Shown here: in pieces, positions 1 through 8,946 of the stretch | Position numbering within the stretch: position 1 is the stretch's first letter | Layout: every line of letters starts with the position of its first letter | Assembly (NCBI GenBank): GCA_041395325.1 | Contig: JAWLAT010000045.1 | Span: 1 to 25,225, forward strand | Length of the DNA: 25,225 nt | Source: JAWLAT01 sp041395325 | GTDB taxonomy: Bacteria; Pseudomonadota; Gammaproteobacteria; Xanthomonadales; SZUA-5 | Direction of reading: 5' to 3' | The notes under the pieces: generated by a model | Told to the model about the DNA's origin: nothing | Seen by the model: the letters and a program-made list of their open reading frames with translations, nothing else | Database searches by the model: none | Position numbers and translations under genes: made by a program

Positions 1-421
1 TCCGCTGCAGCGGTGGCAGGCATTCGATGGCCGCACTCACATGGGCCATGATCTCGGCGTCGGCGTGCGCGGCCTGCAGATCGAAGTCCGCTTCGTGACT
101 GCTTTCGCGGACCCGGCCTTCGTCGTCGCTGTCTGCATCGATCGAGGTCAGCGCGATGCGCCGCTTCTGCAGATGCCGAGCCGCGATGCTGTAGGCGATC
201 CGCCCGATCCATGTCGCCAGCGAGCTGTCGGCACGAAATTGATGCAGGCAGCGATAGACGCGCAGGAAAACGTCCTGACACAGCTCGCGGGCATCATCGG
301 GATGCCCCACCAGCCGATACACCAGATGCCAGACCAGCTTCTGCTGCCGTTGCACCAGCTCGGCGAAGCGTTCGGTGCGGCCGGCCAGGATGTCCTGCAC
401 GAGGGCGTGGTCTTCACTCAT
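1..421 (-). CDS. ECF-type RNA polymerase sigma factor, partial (3' end outside window)
   Basis: The minus strand is open from an ATG at 421 to the left edge, about 140 codons, so the C-terminus is missing. The protein begins MSEDHALVQDILAGRTERF and continues with a typical sigma region 2: LVWHLVYRLVGHPDDAREL, then QDVFLRVYRCLHQF (core-binding and -10-contacting helices), then ATWIGRIAYSIAARHLQKRR (region 2.4). The acidic linker follows, and the start of region 4 (CLPPLQR) lies at the edge. No region 1.1 or long non-conserved region is present, so this is a group 4 (ECF, RpoE-like) factor and not RpoD. It lies 47 bp after the dnaG stop on the same strand and may be co-transcribed with it. Any anti-sigma factor would lie outside the window. 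Family assignment is firm; the regulon is unknown. Confidence 0.85.
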   Translation of the reverse strand, partial: MSEDHALVQDILAGRTERFAELVQRQQKLVWHLVYRLVGHPDDARELCQDVFLRVYRCLHQFRADSSLATWIGRIAYSIAARHLQKRRIALTSIDADSDDEGRVRESSHEADFDLQAAHADAEIMAHVSAAIECLPPLQR

Positions 422-468
422 GCGGCAATGGATACCGGTGGGTGCCGGTTGGTTGCAGCCAAACGTGC

Positions 469-2226
469 TCAGTGCCGGTCGCGGTACAGGGCATTGCGTC
501 GCGCCAGGCTTTCGCGCAATGCCTGTTTGTCCGCCTCGCTGAGCTGCTGCGGCGAGTCGGCGGTGGCCAGGCGCTGGCTGACCAACTGCTCGGACTGTTC
601 CAGCAGTCTTGCCTGGTAGGCCGACAGCTCTCCACGCAGGACCGCATCATCGTCGTCTTCGTCGACCGGCGAATCCTGCGCAAGCTTCAGCAGGATGCGC
701 GCCTCAGCCGGATCGGGCCAGGCCTCGATCACCGCTGCGGCCACCTGCACGCCCTCGCGCAGCCGCTCGATCAAACGCAGCAGCAGCGGCACGCCGGGCA
801 CGTCCAACTGGGCAAAAGGCACTGGCTGAGGGATCTCCTGCACCAATGACGGGCGTGTCAGCAACAGGCTGATCAACCCGCGCACCGGCGTGCGCTGCAC
901 GCGCCGGGCAGCCTGGCTCCGGCCGTCCGCGCGGAACGGCCGAGCCGTCGTCTCGGTCGAGGGGGTGGTGGGCGCCGGCGTGCGCCGCACACCCGTGCGA
1001 CGCGCCAGTTCCTCAACCATCAGGTCGCGAAAGGCACTGTCGGGAATCTGCTGGACCAGCGGCCGAGCGCGATCAGCCAGGCGGGCCCGGCCATCGATGC
1101 TGTCCAGCCGCAGATCCTTGCCGAGCGTGTCGAACAGGTAGTCGCTCAGCGGCAGCGCAGCGGCCAGGCGTTCAGCGAAGGCCGCCTGACCATCGCGCCG
1201 CACCAGACTGTCCGGATCCTCGCCCTCGGGCAGGAACAGGAACTGCGCCTGTCGGCCTTCGGTCAAGCGAGGCAGCACCGCTTCCAGTGCGCGCCAGGCG
1301 GCCTCACGACCGGCGCGATCGCCGTCGAAGCAGAACACCACTTCTGGTGCCTGGCGAAACAGCAACTCGGCGTGTGAGCGGCTGGTTGCGGTACCCAGTG
1401 TGGCCACGCTCTCGGCGAAACCCTGCTGGGCCAGCGCCAGCACGTCCATGTAGCCCTCCACCACGATGATCCGCGGCAAATTGCCTTGCCGCCGTGCCTG
1501 CGGCAGTCCGTACAGCACCTCGCCCTTGTGAAACAAGCGAGTCTCCGGCGAATTCAGGTACTTCGGCTGCTGATCGGCCTGCAGCACCCGCCCGCCAAAG
1601 GCGATCGGACGGTGCCGTCGGTCGTGAATCGGGAACATCAGGCGGGCCCGAAACTTGTCGTAGACGCCGCGGCTGCCCTGACTGGTCAGACCAGCGTCGG
1701 CAAGCAGGCGCAGGCGCTGCGCGCTGCTGCCCAGGCGGCGCGTCAGGCCATCCCAGCCGTCCGGCGCGTATCCCAAGCCATAGGCTTCGACGATCTCCGG
1801 GGCCAGTTCGCGCCGCTGCAGATAGGCTCGTGCCTCGGTTGATGCCGTGAGCTGCTGGCGGAACCAGCTGTTGGCCTCGGCCAGGATCGAATAGAGCTGG
1901 TCCAGCCCCTCCTCGCGGGCGCCGGCAGCAGCCGGCACAGTCAGCCCCAGCTGACCGGCCAGCGTCTCCACCGCGTCGACGAACTCCAGCCCGTCGTATT
2001 GCATCAGGAAGCCCAGCGCGGTGCCGTGGGCCCCGCAGCCGAAGCAGTGATAGAACTGCTTGCTGGGCGACACGGTGAAGGATGGCGAGCGCTCGTCGTG
2101 AAAGGGACAGCGGGCCTGATATTCCTTGCCGGCGCGCTTGAGCGGAATGCGCTGCCCGATCAGCTCGACCAGGTCGACCCGAGCCAGCAGATCATCGATG
2201 AAGCCCTGCGGAATCCGCCCCGACAT
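469..2226 (-). CDS. dnaG: DNA primase DnaG
   Basis: Synthesises RNA primers at the replication fork in partnership with DnaB helicase. The ATG at 2226 (MSGRIPQGFIDDLLAR) is preferred over an upstream in-frame GTG at 2235. It puts the CHC2 zinc-finger ligands at C40, H43, C61 and C64, the same numbering as in E. coli DnaG, and gives 585 aa against 581 in E. coli. The Toprim catalytic core is visible as VVEGYMDVLALAQQGF and later CFDGDRAGREAAWRAL. The C-terminal helical part is the DnaB-binding region. No rpsU or yqeY precedes it within the window and the following gene is an ECF factor instead of rpoD, so the classical macromolecular-synthesis operon is not intact here. The 136 bp upstream hold no other gene. 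Confidence 0.97.
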   Translation of the reverse strand: MSGRIPQGFIDDLLARVDLVELIGQRIPLKRAGKEYQARCPFHDERSPSFTVSPSKQFYHCFGCGAHGTALGFLMQYDGLEFVDAVETLAGQLGLTVPAAAGAREEGLDQLYSILAEANSWFRQQLTASTEARAYLQRRELAPEIVEAYGLGYAPDGWDGLTRRLGSSAQRLRLLADAGLTSQGSRGVYDKFRARLMFPIHDRRHRPIAFGGRVLQADQQPKYLNSPETRLFHKGEVLYGLPQARRQGNLPRIIVVEGYMDVLALAQQGFAESVATLGTATSRSHAELLFRQAPEVVFCFDGDRAGREAAWRALEAVLPRLTEGRQAQFLFLPEGEDPDSLVRRDGQAAFAERLAAALPLSDYLFDTLGKDLRLDSIDGRARLADRARPLVQQIPDSAFRDLMVEELARRTGVRRTPAPTTPSTETTARPFRADGRSQAARRVQRTPVRGLISLLLTRPSLVQEIPQPVPFAQLDVPGVPLLLRLIERLREGVQVAAAVIEAWPDPAEARILLKLAQDSPVDEDDDDAVLRGELSAYQARLLEQSEQLVSQRLATADSPQQLSEADKQALRESLARRNALYRDRH

Positions 2227-2362
2227 CAGTAGCACTGCGCCAAAAGCCGCATGCTAGCCCGAATTGAACCGGGCGAGCCGACCTGCATCGTCAGTCGTGT
2301 GGCAGTGATCGGATGAGTCGAGTGGCTAGGGCCGACGGTCTGGTCGGCGCTGCAATGCCACA

Positions 2363-2686
2363 CTACCAGTCGATCTTCATCCCGATGATCCGCTTGTGCG
2401 CGCCGCTGCTGTCGGTAGCCACCACGCAGCTGAAGGTTTGTTCGCTTTCCTGATCCGTACCACGACGGAAGGTCACGACCGAATTGACCTCGATATTGCC
2501 GTCATCCAGCGAACGGGTGTTGCGCAGCATGTCGCCGTCGTCGATCTCACCCATCTTGCCTTCGATCTTGGTCAGCACCGCAGACTTGCAGGCTGCCACG
2601 GCCGTCTGCTTGGACGAGTCTCCGCAACCGGCCAGGACCAGCATGGCCAGCCATGGCAACAGATGCACGCTGCGCAGAGCGATCAC
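2363..2686 (-). CDS. Small hypothetical lipoprotein
   Basis: Encodes 107 aa starting at a GTG. The start is supported by a GAGG Shine-Dalgarno sequence 9 nt upstream. The N-terminus is a lipoprotein signal with the lipobox LAGC (MLVLAGCGDSS), so the mature protein would be lipid-anchored in the periplasm. The remaining roughly 85 residues are soluble, with two further cysteines (ACKSAV and FSCVVA) that could form a disulfide. I do not recognise a named domain and propose no function. A good promoter lies just upstream. The gene is on the same strand as dnaG downstream (136 bp gap) and the Grx fusion upstream (154 bp gap), but has its own promoter. Confidence 0.75.
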   Translation of the reverse strand: MIALRSVHLLPWLAMLVLAGCGDSSKQTAVAACKSAVLTKIEGKMGEIDDGDMLRNTRSLDDGNIEVNSVVTFRRGTDQESEQTFSCVVATDSSGAHKRIIGMKIDW

Positions 2687-2721
2687 AACGATTTACCTCA
2701 GGCTTCTGCAGCTTCTTCTGA

Positions 2722-2750
2722 AGTATAGGCCGCGTTGCAAAATGTGACCA
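2722..2750 (-). promoter_or_regulatory. Sigma-70-type promoter of the small lipoprotein gene
   Basis: On the minus strand a -35-like TGGTCA (2750-2745) is followed by a 17-nt spacer and a -10 element TATACT (2727-2722). Transcription would start near 2715, about 28 nt before the GTG start at 2686, leaving room for the GAGG ribosome site. The -10 is a near-consensus match and the -35 matches TTGACA at four of six positions. The 2751-2840 stretch upstream of it shows only weak hairpins and no gene. Confidence 0.5.
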
Positions 2751-2840
2751 GCACCACAGTTGTGTGTACGAAATGGTCGTGCTACGCAAGCCGAAACGGT
2801 CTTGCCGACTGGATCGGCTCCATGTCAGCGCAGCCGCCCC

Positions 2841-3764
2841 TCAATAGGTCGGGAAGTTCGGGTCGACATCCTGCGACCAGGCCGCGACGCCGCCCGTGAC
2901 GTTGTGAACGAAGCGGAAGCCTTCCTGGCGGAAGTGCTCGGCCGCCTGTCGGGATGACACACCGTGATGACAAATGAAGGCCAGCGGCGTGGCACGGTCG
3001 AGCTGGCGAATCTCGGCCAGGGCGTCGGCGTCCAGCGGGCGCGCCAGGTCGAAGGGATAGCGCTCGCGATCCTGCGGCGGCCGGACGTCAAAGACCAGCG
3101 GGGCCTGGCCCTGCTGCGCCAACCGGGCCAGCTCGGTCACCGACAGCTCGGCGACGGCTGCCGGCGCGTTGGGATTGCGAATGGCCAGACCGCTGCCTTG
3201 CAGACCATCCACCCAGTCGATCTCCAGGCCGTCCGCACGCTGCGCGCTGGCCAGATCCAGATGGATGCGGATGCCATTGGCTTCGGTCACGATCTCGTGT
3301 CCCTGGGCCGGCTTGAGCTGAAACTGGGCCTGCCAGCGCGGGTCGATCTGCAGATGCAGGGCCAAGCCCGGCTCATCCTCCAGACCGGCGCGAATGGCCT
3401 CGGCAGCACGTTCGCTGATGTGGATGGTGGGCGTCACCCGGGCCGGCGTCGGCAAACCGAACAGGCCGTGCAGCTCGCCGCTGTTGTACATCCCATTGAG
3501 GATGTCGCTGCCACCGATCAACTCACCCTTGACGTAGAGCTGCGGAATCGTTGGCCACTGGCCGAACTGCTTGATGCCCTGGCGGATGGCCTCGTCGGCG
3601 AGGACATCGACGGTGAGATAGTCGTCCAGCACCTGGTCGAGAATGCCGACCGCGGTGGCCGAGAAGCCACAGCGCGGCGCCTGTCGCGTACCCTTCATGA
3701 ACAGCACGACCGGCTGTTGCAGCAGTTCACGGATGTGGCTCTCGGTTTGCGGATCCAGACTCAT
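2841..3764 (-). CDS. Monothiol glutaredoxin - degenerate A-type (IscA-like) domain - rhodanese fusion
   Basis: A 307-aa three-part protein. Residues about 1-105 are a Grx4/GrxD-type monothiol glutaredoxin with the CGFS active site (C32) and the WPTIPQLYVKGELIGGSDIL glutathione-binding segment. Residues about 107-205 (from ARVTPTIHISERAAEAIRA) resemble an A-type Fe-S carrier (HesB/IscA) fold but contain no cysteine, so this part cannot bind a cluster in the usual way. Residues about 207-307 are a rhodanese domain with active-site C265 in the loop CHHGVSSR and the closing GGVAAW motif. Only two cysteines exist in the whole protein, one in each catalytic end domain. CGFS glutaredoxins carry and transfer [2Fe-2S] clusters; linkage to a sulfurtransferase suggests a role in Fe-S or persulfide trafficking. 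That role is inference. Confidence 0.88.
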   Translation of the reverse strand: MSLDPQTESHIRELLQQPVVLFMKGTRQAPRCGFSATAVGILDQVLDDYLTVDVLADEAIRQGIKQFGQWPTIPQLYVKGELIGGSDILNGMYNSGELHGLFGLPTPARVTPTIHISERAAEAIRAGLEDEPGLALHLQIDPRWQAQFQLKPAQGHEIVTEANGIRIHLDLASAQRADGLEIDWVDGLQGSGLAIRNPNAPAAVAELSVTELARLAQQGQAPLVFDVRPPQDRERYPFDLARPLDADALAEIRQLDRATPLAFICHHGVSSRQAAEHFRQEGFRFVHNVTGGVAAWSQDVDPNFPTY

Positions 3765-3892
3765 GCCTTCGGCTCATCTCTTTGCAGGTAGCTGGCCATG
3801 TTAACGGGCCGCGTGTCGATGCAGCCTGAATCGTCATCCCTTCGACCTGCCTTTTCGCTACTCTCGGTCGCTCTCTTGACCGGAATGACCAC

Positions 3893-4759
3893 ATGGATGC
3901 CTCGCGTTCTTCGCTGATCGCATTGCTGACCGCCCTGAGCTTGCTGGTCGGTTGCGCCAGTCAGTCGGTCGTGTCTCCGCCAGCCACCGAAGCCCAGGCG
4001 CAGCCGGTGCTGGCCGAGCAGGGCATTGGGGCGGTGCTGTGGTTCCAGACGGCCGCCGAATACGAAGCTCTTCTGATGCAGGTCTATGCCGACGCCACTG
4101 ATGCGTTGGCACCGGCGCTGGCCGACAGCAGCTGGAGCGCGGCACCGGAGCAGCAGCCACCCGCCGCGGGTCTGCGACCGGCCGTGGTGGTTGATCTGGA
4201 CGAGACCATGCTCGACAACAGCCCCTATCAGGCGCGTTTGATTCGTGACGGCGCCAGCTACGACGAGCCCAGCTGGCGGGCCTGGTGCGAGGAGCGTCAG
4301 GCCCGTGCGATCCCAGGCGCGGTGGCCTTCGCCAATCAGGCGGTCGCCGCCGGTGTGGACATGTACTACGTCAGCAACCGCGACATCTCGCTGCTCGAGG
4401 CCACGGTCGACAATCTGCGCGCGCTCGGCTTCCCGCAGGCCGAGCGCAGCCACGTACTGCTGCGCGATCGCGACCGCGGCTGGTACGAGAAGGGGCCGCG
4501 TCGTGCTGAGATCGCCCGCACCCACCGGATCCTGCTGCTGATCGGTGACAACCTGGGTGACTTCAGCGATGACTACAAGGGCACGCCGACCGAGCGACAG
4601 GCGTTGCTGCGTGGCTATGCGCCGTGGTGGGGCGAACGCTGGTTCATGCTGCCCAACCCGATGTACGGATCCTGGGAACAGGCCTTGATCGACTACGACT
4701 ATCGCTTGCCGGCCGCGGAGCAGGATCGTCGTCGCCGCGCCGCCCTGCGTGACCACTGA
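3893..4759 (+). CDS. Acid phosphatase / 5'-nucleotidase lipoprotein, e(P4) family (HAD class C)
   Basis: Encodes 288 aa. The N-terminus is a lipoprotein signal with the lipobox LVGC (C21), predicting an outer-membrane-anchored enzyme facing the periplasm or surface. HAD catalytic motifs are intact: DLDET at 101-105 (nucleophile D101, acid/base D103), YYVSNRD at 158-164, a lysine in YEKGPRR (K200), and IGDNLGDFSDD at 217-227 for Mg binding. Family members dephosphorylate nucleotides such as NMN and other organic phosphates, feeding nucleoside scavenging. It is followed by the S9 peptidase gene in the same direction. A weak imperfect hairpin (4760-4782) lies between them. A GGA ribosome site sits 9 nt before the ATG. 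The 128 bp upstream, shared with the divergent Grx fusion, must hold both promoters. Confidence 0.88.
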   Translation: MDASRSSLIALLTALSLLVGCASQSVVSPPATEAQAQPVLAEQGIGAVLWFQTAAEYEALLMQVYADATDALAPALADSSWSAAPEQQPPAAGLRPAVVVDLDETMLDNSPYQARLIRDGASYDEPSWRAWCEERQARAIPGAVAFANQAVAAGVDMYYVSNRDISLLEATVDNLRALGFPQAERSHVLLRDRDRGWYEKGPRRAEIARTHRILLLIGDNLGDFSDDYKGTPTERQALLRGYAPWWGERWFMLPNPMYGSWEQALIDYDYRLPAAEQDRRRRAALRDH

Positions 4760-4815
4760 GGCTTGTCAGCGGACGGCAAGCCCGGTACATCGCTGCATTC
4801 CGTTCTGCCGATGAG

Positions 4816-6759
<1,944 letters not shown>

Positions 6760-6791
6760 CCACTGGGGCCGGCTGATGGCGGCAGGCTGTC

Positions 6792-7679
6792 ATGCCGGCC
6801 CGTGACCTGTGGTTGGTGCTGCTGATCTGCGCCGCCTGGGCGCTGAATTTCCTGGCCTCGGCGAAGGCCCTGACGCATTTTCCGGCGCTGTTGTTCACAG
6901 CCATGCGTATGGGCCTGGTGCTGCTGTGCCTGCTGCCCTGGTTGCGCCCGCCGCCGCCCGGCCAGTGGTCACGAATGCTCGCGGTGGCCTTGTTGACCAA
7001 TGTTGTGCACTTTGGCCTGAACTTCTCGGCGCTGCAGTTGGCTGGTGACATCAGTTCCAATGCCATCGTGCTGCAGAGCTACATCCCGATGGCGGCCCTG
7101 CTGGCCTGGTGGTTGCTCGGCGAGCGACTGCGCTGGCGCTCCAGTCTGGCCATTGCGATCGCCTTTGCCGGCGTGTTGGTGCTGGGTTTCGACCCGGTGG
7201 TGCTGGATGCACCGTTGGCATTGGTGCTGTGTCTGCTGTCAGCGCTGACGTTGGCCTGGGGGCTGGTGCTGATGCGTCAGCTGGCCGGTGTGCGCGCCTT
7301 CCAGCTGCAAGCCTGGTCGGCCCTGCTCGGTGCGCCCTTGCTGTTCGGTGCCAGCCTGCTGTTGGACGCGCCGCCGGGCCCGTTCGTACAGCACGCCGAA
7401 GGGATTCATTGGCTGGGGGTGGTCTATTCGGCGCTGGGTGCCTCGCTGGTGGGCCACGGTGTGCTCTATGTGCTCGTGCAGCGGCATCCGGTGGCGCAGA
7501 TCACGCCCTATCTGCTGCTGACGCCGGTGCTGGCCGTTGCCCTGGGTGTGCTGGTCTGGGGAGACCGGCCTGGCCCGCGCCTGTGGCTGGGTGGCGCCAT
7601 GGTGCTGGTGGGCGTGCTGGTGGTGGCGTTGCGACAGCGCGCTCGAGCCCTGCCGGTCAACGAAGCACCGGAGATCTGA
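6792..7679 (+). CDS. EamA/DMT-family transporter
   Basis: Encodes 295 aa made almost wholly of hydrophobic helices, about ten membrane spans in two homologous EamA halves. The first half begins LWLVLLICAAWALNFLASAKAL. The conserved end-of-helix pattern is seen twice, as LAWWLLGERLRW and near the C-terminus as LGVLVWGDRPGPRLWLGGAMVLVGVLVVAL. Members export small metabolites such as amino acids, and the substrate cannot be told from sequence. The gene starts 32 bp after the S9 peptidase stop, so co-transcription is plausible. It ends 7 bp from the 3' end of the convergent sRNA candidate. Confidence 0.88.
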   Translation: MPARDLWLVLLICAAWALNFLASAKALTHFPALLFTAMRMGLVLLCLLPWLRPPPPGQWSRMLAVALLTNVVHFGLNFSALQLAGDISSNAIVLQSYIPMAALLAWWLLGERLRWRSSLAIAIAFAGVLVLGFDPVVLDAPLALVLCLLSALTLAWGLVLMRQLAGVRAFQLQAWSALLGAPLLFGASLLLDAPPGPFVQHAEGIHWLGVVYSALGASLVGHGVLYVLVQRHPVAQITPYLLLTPVLAVALGVLVWGDRPGPRLWLGGAMVLVGVLVVALRQRARALPVNEAPEI

Positions 7680-7685
7680 CTGCAG

Positions 7686-7722
7686 AAATGAAACAGCCCC
7701 GGATGTGGGGGACATCCGGGGC
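7686..7722 (-). terminator. Intrinsic terminator of the sRNA candidate
   Basis: A perfect 11-bp GC-rich stem (GCCCCGGATGT at 7722-7712, complement at 7706-7696 on the minus strand) with a 5-nt loop is followed on the minus strand by TGTTTCATTT. On the plus strand no T-run follows, so it favours minus-strand transcripts, although the hairpin could also protect the eamA mRNA end. Confidence 0.72.
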
Positions 7723-7819
7723 CGTTGGGGCTTGCTGAGCTGCCGGTCTGGGGAGGGACCAGCAACTCGATTCGGTCCACTTTGGGGAGGAGTGAACCTT
7801 GAGCCAGAGTGCCTGACTC
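7686..7819 (-). ncRNA. Candidate small RNA with C-rich hairpin loops
   Basis: The minus strand of this gene-free stretch folds by eye into four consecutive hairpins. SL1 (7819-7801) is GAGTCAG/CTGGCTC. SL2 (7798-7774) is an 8-bp stem with loop CCTCCCCAA. SL3 (7766-7739) is a 10-bp stem GTTGCTGGTC/GACCGGCAGC with loop CCTCCCCA. SL4 (7722-7696) is a perfect 11-bp stem with loop CCCCC, followed by a T-rich tail. A further GCCCC lies unpaired between SL3 and SL4. All four wobble pairs in SL1-SL3 are G-U only when read on the minus strand, which fixes the transcript direction. An RpoE-like promoter places the start at or within a few bases of SL1. The expected RNA is about 134 nt. C-rich single-stranded loops of this kind occur in trans-acting sRNAs such as Xanthomonas sX13, which pair with G-rich ribosome-binding regions; whether this is a homologue is unknown. 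Confidence 0.72.
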
Positions 7820-7826
7820 GGTGACA

Positions 7827-7854
7827 TTAGATGGGGTATCCGGGCACAAGTTCC
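7827..7854 (-). promoter_or_regulatory. RpoE (sigma-E)-like promoter of the sRNA candidate
   Basis: On the minus strand GGAACTT (7854-7848) is followed by a 16-nt spacer and TCTAA (7831-7827). This is a full match to the envelope-stress sigma-E pattern (GGAACTT, about 16 nt, TCTAA/TCTGA). The predicted start near 7819-7820 coincides with the 5' base of SL1. An ECF sigma gene lies in this window at 1-421, but no evidence links it to this promoter. Confidence 0.6.
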
Positions 7855-8057
7855 ATGGCCAGAAGTCCTGTTTGCGGGCACCGTTCAGGTCGTGTTTAGC
7901 TGGTCGAGACAATTGGTCACACTGCCCGCTACGGTCAAACGCACAACGCGCACTCACGGCCGCGCCGAGGGTGGTATTGACGCAGATTGCAATTCAGCAC
8001 TGGCGCTGCTCGGAAGGATTGCGCTGGACCGTGCAGGGATTCGGTCGCGAGGTCGCG
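7855..8057. other. Intergenic stretch between sRNA promoter and rhomboid gene
   Basis: About 200 bp with no convincing reading frame, hairpin terminator or second promoter. It is the 3' flank of the minus-strand rhomboid gene and the upstream region of the sRNA promoter. Confidence 0.5.
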
Positions 8058-8873
8058 TCAGTGTCGGGTATCGCCATCGCCCGGAGGTGATGAGTCCAGC
8101 GGTCGCGAGCGGCGCTCCCGGTCGAAAGGCAGGACCTGTGCGCCAGCCCCGTGCCGCTGCGGGCCCTGCCAGATCGGCTCGATGCGGTCGGCTGCCGGCA
8201 GCCGAAGCTCGTCGTCGTCAGTGTCGTCCGACTCCTCCAGCTCATAGCTGTAGATCCTCCGCGGTGGTCGCGGATCGAGTGCCCACCAGCGCCAGGCAGC
8301 GATGCCGCCAAAGACGGCACCGAACAGGTGGTACTCCCAGGAGATGCCCGCTTCACGCGGCAGCACGCCCAGCAGCATGCCCCCGTAGAGGAAGAACACG
8401 GCCAACGCGACCGCCACGGCGATGCGATCACGCCGCAGCAGGCCGAGCAGGAACAGGAACAGCATCAGGCCATGGGTGATGCCGCTGGCACCCAGATGAT
8501 GCGAGGGCCGGGCAAACAGCCAGACGGCGATGCCCGAGCCAATCCAGATCAGCGGCAAGGCGCGAAACGAGGCCTTCGGATAGGTGTAGAAGGCCAGCGT
8601 CAGCAGCACCAGAACGGCGGGCGTATTGGCGACGAGATGCGCAAGGTCCCCATGCAGCAACGGCGCAGTGAGGATGCCGATCAGGCCTTCGAGCTTGCCC
8701 GGCTGCAGCGCGAAGGCGCGCAGTGGCGTGTCCAGGAGCCGTTCCAGTCCGTGGATCAGCCAGAGCAGACCGAGTAATCCGAAGGCGGCCTTGAAGGCAC
8801 GGGCCCAGGCGGCACGGTCACGCTTGACGTTCTCCGGCGACAGGGCGTCGTCGGGTAGCTGCGGCAGATCCAT
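8058..8873 (-). CDS. Rhomboid family intramembrane serine protease
   Basis: Encodes 271 aa with six hydrophobic segments. The rhomboid signature is complete: HGDLAHLVAN (H74, H79, N83) in the second span, the nucleophile motif GASG (S130), and the catalytic histidine in EYHLFGAVFGG (H182). It should cleave membrane-spanning helices within the bilayer. After the last span there is a hydrophilic tail of about 65 residues that begins with a strongly acidic stretch (ELEESDDTDDDE) and ends rich in Arg, Pro and Asp. The tail is unusual in length for a compact rhomboid and probably cytoplasmic. The gene lies 73 bp downstream of cca's stop relative to its own start and is on a separate unit from the plus-strand genes around it. 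Confidence 0.9.
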   Translation of the reverse strand: MDLPQLPDDALSPENVKRDRAAWARAFKAAFGLLGLLWLIHGLERLLDTPLRAFALQPGKLEGLIGILTAPLLHGDLAHLVANTPAVLVLLTLAFYTYPKASFRALPLIWIGSGIAVWLFARPSHHLGASGITHGLMLFLFLLGLLRRDRIAVAVALAVFFLYGGMLLGVLPREAGISWEYHLFGAVFGGIAAWRWWALDPRPPRRIYSYELEESDDTDDDELRLPAADRIEPIWQGPQRHGAGAQVLPFDRERRSRPLDSSPPGDGDTRH

Positions 8874-8946
8874 CGGGGCAGAGGGCCGAATCAGTAGAAA
8901 CCACTAGATGGGGCCGCTGCGTGTCGCCACAAGCACGCGCAGCGGT

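Noticed and set aside
2250..2275. tRNA T-arm-like GGTTCAATTC on the minus strand upstream of dnaG
   Set aside because: The stem gives an 8-nt loop instead of 7, and no D-arm, anticodon arm or CCA-bearing acceptor stem can be found around it.
3761..4756. Long minus-strand open frame opposite the e(P4) phosphatase gene
   Set aside because: It mirrors the phosphatase codons; its translation has no domain, while the plus strand carries lipobox and HAD motifs.
7892..8479. Plus-strand frame covering the sRNA flank and rhomboid 3' end
   Set aside because: It is antisense to the rhomboid gene and rich in Arg/Ala/Pro typical of GC-rich shadow frames.
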